Below the pieces are notes generated by a model. The model did no database searches and was not told the origin of the DNA. It worked only from the letters and a program-made list of their open reading frames with translations. Positions 58,514 to 64,000 of a stretch of DNA of 64,000 nucleotides are shown here, one piece after another. Each line of letters starts with the position of its first letter. Position 1 is the first letter of the stretch. This DNA is from RYN-133 sp963785425. GTDB taxonomy: Bacteria > Actinomycetota > Actinomycetes > Mycobacteriales > Jatrophihabitantaceae. Position numbers and translations under genes: made by a program. The stretch is from NCBI GenBank assembly GCA_963785425.1, contig CAWAVG010000003.1:372001-436000 (forward strand), in the 5' to 3' direction.

Positions 58514-59791
58514 TTACTTGGCCGTGGCCTTGTTGATGTCGCCGAGTCCGACGATCTGACCGTTCTTCTGCTCGAAGAGGTTCACGATCAGGTTGTTCGC
58601 GACAACCTCGCCGTTCTTCTGGAACTTGATCGTGGTCGTGATGCCCTTGAAGTTCTCGGCGTTGAGCGCGGTCATGAGCGACGTGCGGGTGACCGGCGTT
58701 CCCTGCGCCTTGGAGATCGCGTCCATCATCAGGTTCGCCGCGTCATAGGCCTCCGGCGAGTACGTCGACGGATCCTGGTTGAACTTCGCCTTGTACGCGG
58801 CCGTGAATGCCTTGGCCGACGGAGCGACCGTTGCGTCCTGGCAACCGCAAGTGAAGAACCAGCCGTTGCCGGCCGAGCCGGCGTTCTTGGTGAACACCGA
58901 GTCCTTGGCACCGTTGCCCGACACCGTGCGTCCCTTGAAACCTGCAGCCTGCAGCGCCTTGGCGAGCAACGCGGCCTGCGCGTCGTAGCCGCCGTAGAAC
59001 AGTGCGTCGGCACCACTGCTGGCGATCGTCTGCGCGATCGGGCCGTAGTTCTTCGTCGTCGTGCCGTCGACACCGTTCGTGATGACCTGCACGTGCTTGG
59101 CCTTCAGTTCCTTGGCCATCGTCGCCGCGACGCCGGCGCCGTAGGTGCTCAGGTCGTTGAGGACGTAGACCTTGTGGGCACCGGTGCGGGCGAGCCAGTC
59201 GGCACCCTGGGTGCCTTCGACGTTGTCGTTCGGGATGATGCGGTGCCAGCAGGTGTAACCCTGCTTCTGCAACGTTCCGTTGCTCGCGGACGCCGTCACG
59301 ATCGGCATCGGCGGCGACGCGTGGCAGAAGCTGGGGTCGACGGCTTCGCTCTCACCCGAGAACGCCGGGCCGACGACGCCGATGACCTTCGGGTCGGAGA
59401 TCAGCTGGGTGGCTGCGGCGGGAGCCTTCGCCGGGTCACCCTCGCTGTCCTGCGGGTCGAGCTGGATCTTGAACTTGTACTTGCCGGAGCTGTTGGCCTG
59501 GTCGATGGCCAGCTGCATGCCGTTCTTCTCGTTGATACCGAGCTGGGCGTTCGCGCCGGACAGGGCGCCGATGAAGCCGAGCTTGTACGTCTGGGTGCCG
59601 GTGGCGGAGCCGCTGCCGCCGCCGTTGAGGCCGCCGCCGCCGCTGCTGCTGCTGGAGCCGCCGGCGGGGGCGCTGCTGTTGCCGCCGCTGTTGCCGCCGT
59701 TACCGCCACTGCTGCTGGTGGAGCAGCCGGCGAGCGCAACTGCGCCCGCAGCCGCCGCTGCGATCGCCATGGTGCTGAGGGAACTACGCAC
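58514..59791 (-). CDS. livK: branched-chain amino acid ABC transporter substrate-binding lipoprotein
   Basis: 425 residues from GTG at 59791, with GGAAGG seven bases upstream. Lipobox with Cys near residue 22 (ALAGC), then a Ser/Gly-rich linker of about 40 residues that would lift the domain off the membrane. The receptor shows LGFIGALSGANAQLGINEKNGMQLAIDQ and VIGVVGPAFSGESEAV, typical of periplasmic-binding type 1 (Leu/Ile/Val). It starts the operon and is next to pdtaR. Confidence 0.94.
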   Translation of the reverse strand: MRSSLSTMAIAAAAAGAVALAGCSTSSSGGNGGNSGGNSSAPAGGSSSSSGGGGLNGGGSGSATGTQTYKLGFIGALSGANAQLGINEKNGMQLAIDQANSSGKYKFKIQLDPQDSEGDPAKAPAAATQLISDPKVIGVVGPAFSGESEAVDPSFCHASPPMPIVTASASNGTLQKQGYTCWHRIIPNDNVEGTQGADWLARTGAHKVYVLNDLSTYGAGVAATMAKELKAKHVQVITNGVDGTTTKNYGPIAQTIASSGADALFYGGYDAQAALLAKALQAAGFKGRTVSGNGAKDSVFTKNAGSAGNGWFFTCGCQDATVAPSAKAFTAAYKAKFNQDPSTYSPEAYDAANLMMDAISKAQGTPVTRTSLMTALNAENFKGITTTIKFQKNGEVVANNLIVNLFEQKNGQIVGLGDINKATAK

Positions 59792-59967
59792 TGATTCGCC
59801 TTCCTGCGGATGTCTTTCGACACAAGTCGATCCGGTTGTGGACGGCACGTTAGCGCATGCAGCTCAGCAGATGCAGCAGTCCCACGTTCTTGATCGACGT
59901 CGTGACCAAATCTCAACCCCGACGTGTGCGGCTCCGTCTGGTTTGGGCGAAATCCGATAGGGGCACC

Positions 59968-59992
59968 GCTCCGAATCGCGGCGAATCGGAGC
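59968..59992 (-). terminator. hairpin at the 3' end of pdtaR
   Basis: GCTCCGAATCGC and GCGAATCGGAGC are near-complements (one mismatch) with almost no loop; practically a 7-9 base-pair stem. It begins at the last base of the pdtaR stop codon (TAG at 59994-59992). A probable end of the pdtaR transcript before the livK promoter. Confidence 0.55.
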
Positions 59993-60609
59993 TATTCGGG
60001 CATCTCGCCCGTGAGGACCAGTTCCGCGACGGCTCGCATCGAGGTGCGGTTGTCCATGGCCGCCCGCTGGATCCACCGGAAGGCCTGCGGCTCGGTCAAG
60101 GCGTGCGCAGTCATCAGCGCACCCTTGGCCCGTTCGATCAGCTTCCGCGCCTCGAGCCGGTCGCGCAGCCCGGTGACCTCCTTCTCGAGTGCGGTGATCT
60201 CGGCGAAGCGCGAGACCGCCATCTCGATGGCGGGGAGCAGGTCGCGCTTCTCGAACGGCTTGACGAGGTAGGCCATCGCACCGGCGTCGCGGGCGCGCTC
60301 GATGAGGTCGCGCTGGCTGAAGGCGGTCAACATCACGACCGGGGCGATGCGGTCGCCGGTGATGTGTGCGGCGGCGGCGATGCCGTCCATCTTCGGCATC
60401 TTGATGTCGCAGATGACCAGGTCGGGTTGAAGTTCCGTGGCGAGCGCCACGGCCTGCTCGCCATCAGCGGCCTCGCCGACCACGTCGAACCCCTCGTCGA
60501 GAAGCATCTCGCGCAGGTCGAGCCGGATCAGCGCCTCGTCCTCGGCGATGACGACCCGCAATCCCTTGCCCGCCGGAGTCTCCGACCCGGGATCAACCTC
60601 GGGGGCCAC
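59992..60609 (-). CDS. pdtaR: ANTAR response regulator PdtaR
   Basis: 205 residues from GTG at 60609, with GAGAGGGA upstream; same length as M. tuberculosis Rv1626. Receiver domain: acidic pocket E23-D24, phospho-acceptor Asp68 (LVICDIKMP), Thr95 and Lys117 (YLVKPF). ANTAR domain at about 145-200: LIERAKGALMTAHALTEPQAFRWIQRAAMDNRTSMRAVAELVL. A phosphorylation-dependent antiterminator, with a kinase encoded elsewhere (PdtaS). Next to the liv operon, as in other actinobacteria. Confidence 0.95.
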   Translation of the reverse strand: MAPEVDPGSETPAGKGLRVVIAEDEALIRLDLREMLLDEGFDVVGEAADGEQAVALATELQPDLVICDIKMPKMDGIAAAAHITGDRIAPVVMLTAFSQRDLIERARDAGAMAYLVKPFEKRDLLPAIEMAVSRFAEITALEKEVTGLRDRLEARKLIERAKGALMTAHALTEPQAFRWIQRAAMDNRTSMRAVAELVLTGEMPE

Positions 60610-60707
60610 GGTGCGTCCCTCTCCCATCAGACCGACGATCGCAAGCATCCAGACTAGCCCGGATACGATGTCGGTGACGCCTCAGGCTCACCCCTGCCGC
60701 GTGCGAT

Positions 60708-60792
60708 GCCCCTGTGATGGAACTGGCAGACATGATGGTCTCAAACACCATTGCCGAAAGGTGTGTGGGTTCGAATCCCACCGGGGGCACCA
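60708..60792 (+). tRNA. tRNA-Leu (CAA)
   Basis: Acceptor stem GCCCCTG pairs with CGGGGGC (one U.G pair). Anticodon loop CTCAAAC in the arm ATGGT...ACCAT gives CAA, decoding UUG. A long variable arm (TGCCGAAAGGTG), T arm GTGGG-TTCGAAT-CCCAC, discriminator A and encoded CCA (60790-60792). 85 nucleotides, class II. Confidence 0.95.
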
Positions 60793-61417
60793 CCCGCCGC
60801 CACCGCGTGACACCGGTCGAACTGCCGTAACCCGACCGCATCGCGGTCGCATGGTCTCGGCTCCGCGATGCAACGAATGCGTTGCCCGGACGGACGAAAC
60901 CCGTCAGGGTGCGTACAACTACGTGTTGGGCCAATGCTCTACAAGCACACCGTCCGATTCGGCTCGAGCCGTGGCAAGCGCGCAATCATCGTTGAGCGAC
61001 CGTTGCCGTTCATCCGCGGGCTCATCTACTTCTTCGCCGACGAGTCGACCGACATACTGGCCATCGCCGGGTGGGCGCTCGACCTCGTCGGAGTGCAGTG
61101 GCGCTCCAGCGGGCGCAACAGCATCTCCATCGCGCGATGCGGCGCAGTGCGGCTGATGGACGAGCAGACGGCCCGAAGACCTGACGCCCGGTCGCGTGAG
61201 CGCCGCCTCATGTTCACGTTCAGGATCCGCATCGTCTCGTACGCGCGGAGATCGCCTTCTGCACCGCCGGGTCGAGGTCGACCTTCGCGAGGTTGAACCG
61301 CACGTTGGAGAAGAACGCGCCGCCCAGCGTCGAGTTGAGGTCGTTCGACCGCGACGAGCCGATGCTCGTGCGGGCGCAAGGTCCAGCCGCCGATTGCTCG
61401 CCGGATAGTGTCGGGAC
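60793..61417. other. 625-base intergenic stretch without an assignable gene
   Basis: Between tRNA-Leu and the decarboxylase. On the plus strand the frame to 61296 has no coding bias. On the minus strand, 61220-61400 reads SSRSNDLNSTLGGAFFSN and VRFNLAKVDLDPAV with good codon use and stops at 61220. It has no start and no recognised family, and could be a gene remnant. The rest seems non-coding. Confidence 0.5.
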
Positions 61418-62836
61418 GTGGCGCACATGAGCCCAGACGAGTTCCGCGAGTACGGCCGCAGGACGGTCGACTGGATCGCCGACTACCTCGAGCGCATGGA
61501 GTCCTTCCCCGTGCTCTCCCCCGCCAGGCCGAGCGAGATCCGCTCGGCCCTGCCCGCTGAACCGCCAGAACGCGGTGAGCCGTTCGACGCGCTGCTGCGC
61601 GACATGGACGAGATCGTGTTGCCGGGCATCACCCACTGGCAGCACCCGTCCTTCTTCGCGTACTTCCCAGCGAACGCGAGCGGGCCGGCGATCCTCGGCG
61701 ACCTGCTGGCGGCCGGCCTCGGCGTGCAGGGCATGCTGTGGGCCACCTCGCCCGCGGCCACCGAACTCGAGACCCACGTGCTCGACTGGTTGGCGACGTT
61801 GCTCGATCTGCCGGAGCGCTTCCGGTCGTCGGGGACGGGCGGCGGCGTCATCCAGCACACGGCGTCGGACTCGGCACTCGTGGCGCTGCTGGCCGCCTTG
61901 CACCGCGCGAGTGGCGGCGCCACGGAGCGAGCGGGAGTCGCCTCGGGCGACTATGCCGTCTACGCGTCGACGCAGACCCACTCGTCGGTCGAGAAGGCGT
62001 GCCGCATCGCCGGCCTCGGGGCCGAGGCCCTGCGCAAGATCGACATCGATCCCGCAACGTTGTCGATGAACCCGACGCTGCTGCGCGAGGCCGTCGAGCA
62101 CGACGCACGGCGCGGCACCACGCCGACGCTGATCGTCGGGACGATCGGCACGACCGGCACCGGCGCCATCGACCCGATCCGCGAACTCGGCGAGATCGCG
62201 CGTGAGCACGGCGCGTGGTTGCACGTCGACGCGGCGTGGGCGGGCGTCGCGGCGGTCGCCCCCGAGTTCCGGTGGATCAACGACGGCGTCGAGCTGGCCG
62301 ACTCCTACGACACCAACCCGCACAAGTGGCTGCTCACGAACTTCGACGCCAGCACGTTCTGGGTCGCCGACCGTGCCCCGCTGATCGGCGCGCTGTCGAT
62401 CCTGCCCGAATACCTGCGCAACACCGCCACCGAGTCGGGCGACGTCATCGACTATCGCGACTGGCACGTGCCGCTCGGCCGCCGGTTCCGCGCGCTGAAA
62501 CTCTGGTCGGTCATCCGGTGGTACGGCGCCGAAGGCCTGCGTGAGCACGTCCGCAACGGCGTGGCACTGGCCCAGGAGTTCGCGTCGTGGGTCGACGCCG
62601 ACGACCGCTTCGAGCTCGCTGCCCCGCACCAACTCGCTCTCGTCACGTTCCGCCTCAAGAGCGGCGACGACGCAACGCGCGCGCTGATGGACACGGTCAA
62701 CGCGTCCGGACGGATGTACCTCACGCACACCGTCGTCGACGGCAGGGTCGCCCTGCGCCTGGCCATCGGCGCCACGTCGACCGAGCTGCGCCATGTCCGG
62801 GCCGCCTGGGAACTGCTGCAGACGAGCGCTACCTGA
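61418..62836 (+). CDS. pyridoxal-dependent decarboxylase (aromatic-L-amino-acid decarboxylase type)
   Basis: 472 residues of PLP group II. ITHWQHPSFFAYFPAN near residue 70 and the substrate-binding WATSPAATELETHVLDWL, then HVDAAWAGVAAV, and Lys303 in SYDTNPHKWLLTNFD for the PLP aldimine. HSSVEKACRIAGLG is a family landmark. Acts on an aromatic amino acid such as Tyr, Trp, Phe or DOPA to give an amine; substrate not resolved. GTG at 61418. It overlaps the convergent tesB by eight bases. Confidence 0.92.
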   Translation: MAHMSPDEFREYGRRTVDWIADYLERMESFPVLSPARPSEIRSALPAEPPERGEPFDALLRDMDEIVLPGITHWQHPSFFAYFPANASGPAILGDLLAAGLGVQGMLWATSPAATELETHVLDWLATLLDLPERFRSSGTGGGVIQHTASDSALVALLAALHRASGGATERAGVASGDYAVYASTQTHSSVEKACRIAGLGAEALRKIDIDPATLSMNPTLLREAVEHDARRGTTPTLIVGTIGTTGTGAIDPIRELGEIAREHGAWLHVDAAWAGVAAVAPEFRWINDGVELADSYDTNPHKWLLTNFDASTFWVADRAPLIGALSILPEYLRNTATESGDVIDYRDWHVPLGRRFRALKLWSVIRWYGAEGLREHVRNGVALAQEFASWVDADDRFELAAPHQLALVTFRLKSGDDATRALMDTVNASGRMYLTHTVVDGRVALRLAIGATSTELRHVRAAWELLQTSAT

Positions 62837-63695
62837 CGCGGATCATGCCCTCCTGCGCGACGCTGCCGAGATGGTGCCCGTCGCGGGAGAAGAACCGACC
62901 GGTCGCAAAACCGCGACCACCGCGCGCCGCGGGTGACTTCATCGAGTAGAGGATCCACTCGTCCATGCGGAACGGTCGCAGGAACCACATGGCGTGGTCG
63001 AGCGAAGCCATCGCGATCTGGTTGCGTTCGTGGGAGAGACCGTGGTGCACGAGGATCGTGTCGAGCAAGGTCAGGTCGGACGCGTAGGTCAGCAGGCATA
63101 CGTGCAACAGCGGATCGTCCGGCAGCCGGCCGTTCGCGCGGATCCACAAGCTCTGTACCCCGGAACGGTCGTTCGGGCCGCGGTCCCAGGACGGACCGTC
63201 GACGTATCTGCGTTCGATCGGGTGCGGCCGGCGGGTCAGCTGCGCGTAGATGTCGGGACGGTCCCGGAACCGCTCCGCCATCGTCGGCACGTCCTCAGGC
63301 ATCGGCACGTCGGGCATCGGCTGCTCGTGCTCGATGCCCTCCTGGTCGAGCTGGAACGACGCAGACAGCGTGAAGATCGTCTGACCGTCCTGCACGGCGA
63401 CGACGCGGCGCACCGAGAACGAGCGTCCGTCGCGTACGCGGTCGACCTCGTAGACGATCGGCTTGTCCGGGTCTCCGGGTCGGATGAAGTACGAGTGCAA
63501 CGAGTGCACGGCCCGGTCCGCTGCCACCGTGCGCCCGGCTGCGACCAGCGCCTGCCCCGCGACCTGGCCGCCGAACACACGCTGCACGGGCGTCTGGTGA
63601 CTCTGCCCGCGGAAGATGTCGGTCTCGATCTGCTCGAGATCGAGCAGTTGCACCAGGGCGTCGAGTTCCGGCTGGCCGTCCTGCTCAGCTGTCAT
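62829..63695 (-). CDS. tesB: acyl-CoA thioesterase II
   Basis: 288 residues with two hotdog domains. GQSHQTPVQRVFGGQVAGQALVAAGRTV and LHSYFIRPGDPDKPIVYEVDRVRDGRSFSVRRV in the first; ASLDHAMWFLRPFRMDEWILY and GGRGFATGRFFSRDGHHLGSVAQEGMIR in the second (Asp, Gln, Thr catalytic triad region). Cleaves acyl-CoA in the cytoplasm. ATG at 63695, overlapping the pyk end by 11 bases. Order pyk-tesB as in M. tuberculosis (Rv1617-Rv1618). Confidence 0.95.
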   Translation of the reverse strand: MTAEQDGQPELDALVQLLDLEQIETDIFRGQSHQTPVQRVFGGQVAGQALVAAGRTVAADRAVHSLHSYFIRPGDPDKPIVYEVDRVRDGRSFSVRRVVAVQDGQTIFTLSASFQLDQEGIEHEQPMPDVPMPEDVPTMAERFRDRPDIYAQLTRRPHPIERRYVDGPSWDRGPNDRSGVQSLWIRANGRLPDDPLLHVCLLTYASDLTLLDTILVHHGLSHERNQIAMASLDHAMWFLRPFRMDEWILYSMKSPAARGGRGFATGRFFSRDGHHLGSVAQEGMIRVR

Positions 63696-64000
63696 GGCGC
63701 ACGATGTCGCCGATGTGGTGCACCCGGATGGTGTTGGTCGCACCCGGCGTGGTCGGCGGGGTGCCGGCGACGATGACCACCAGATCACCCGGGCGGCACA
63801 CGCTGCGGTTGAGCAGGGCCGTGTCGACCTGACGCACCATGTCGTCGGTCGTCTTCACCGTCCACACCAGTTGCGCCTCGGCACCCCAGAGCAGTGCCAT
63901 CTGGCGCTGCACCTGCTCGACGGGCGTGAAGACCAGCAGTCGTTGCGCGGGCTGCAGGCGCGAGAGCCGCTTCGCGGTGTCGCCGGTCTGCGTGAAGGCC
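63685..64000 (-). CDS. pyk: pyruvate kinase, C-terminal part
   Basis: The last about 104 residues: AFTQTGDTAKRLSRL, FTPVEQVQRQMALLWGA, then DDMVRQVDTALLNR and CRPGDLVVIVAGTPP, with NTIRVHHIGDIV at the end. This is the C-terminal (allosteric) domain of bacterial pyruvate kinase; the start lies beyond the window. It overlaps the tesB start, so the two are coupled. Glycolysis, phosphoenolpyruvate plus ADP to pyruvate plus ATP. Confidence 0.93.
   Translation of the reverse strand, partial: AFTQTGDTAKRLSRLQPAQRLLVFTPVEQVQRQMALLWGAEAQLVWTVKTTDDMVRQVDTALLNRSVCRPGDLVVIVAGTPPTTPGATNTIRVHHIGDIVRHDS

Noticed and set aside
60868..61296. 142-residue plus-strand ORF
   Set aside because: Codon use does not fit the genome, composition is Arg-rich in the second half, and no ribosome site is present.

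Overview
The window is chromosomal DNA from a high-GC Gram-positive actinobacterium. Evidence: very high GC with strong GC3 bias, many GTG starts, ATGA or GTGA stop/start overlaps within operons, lipobox and Sec signals of actinobacterial type, several GAF-ANTAR proteins and a DUF5994 protein, and a core block pyk - tesB - (tRNA-Leu) - pdtaR - liv operon - polA - rpsA - coaE. The pyk, tesB, pdtaR, polA, rpsA, coaE order matches the neighbourhood Rv1617-Rv1631 of Mycobacterium tuberculosis. The genus cannot be fixed from the window; a soil lineage of the Frankiales, Jatrophihabitantales or Nakamurellales type would fit.

Layout. 1-2.8 kb: the 3' part of a boxC (benzoyl-CoA epoxidation pathway) gene with a frameshift, an SMP-30/gluconolactonase gene and small ORFs. 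2.9-7.0 kb: a cytochrome P450, a LigD-derived phosphoesterase-primase protein without a ligase domain, a MEDS-STAS protein and a small membrane protein. 7.0-7.3 kb: a phased 20-bp inverted repeat array, then LacI operators. 7.3-17.3 kb: a seven-to-eight gene glycan-use operon (LacI regulator, GH39, Opp-type ABC importer, secreted glucoamylase-fold enzyme). 17.3-21.3 kb: an ABC-2 exporter, a LolA-like secreted protein and a secreted SGNH hydrolase. 21.6-26.3 kb: a first ANTAR cluster with a membrane desaturase, a sigma-region-4-like protein and DUF5994. 26.5 kb: corA. 27.7-38.1 kb: a TetR-linked amide or peptide catabolic operon with a NylB-like hydrolase, an amidase (frameshifted), a Dpp-type importer and an amidohydrolase. 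38.1-43.0 kb: a second ANTAR cluster with gene remnants. 43.1-64 kb: core genes, three clustered tRNAs (Val, Cys, Gly) and one tRNA-Leu, with accessory small genes around 46-49 kb.

How the genes work together. The LacI locus is a self-contained sensing, uptake and hydrolysis unit for an oligosaccharide. The TetR locus couples a peptide or amide importer to three hydrolases and resembles, in gene content only, the nylon-oligomer enzymes NylA and NylB. Seven ANTAR proteins in two accessory clusters plus the core PdtaR suggest heavy use of RNA-level antitermination. A 17-bp perfect hairpin lies between one GAF-ANTAR gene and its downstream neighbours and is a candidate local target. Two intergenic arrays (6967-7146 and 44138-44204) share an unusual architecture: about 20-bp units, direct and then inverted, with different core sequences. 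A divergent pair (a GRDP-like WH/HH protein and a Gly/Cys-rich membrane peptide) is the most system-like uncharacterised unit here.

Limits: functions are read from motifs and remembered family features only; no search was run. Two coding frameshifts (boxC, amidase) may be biological or sequencing errors.
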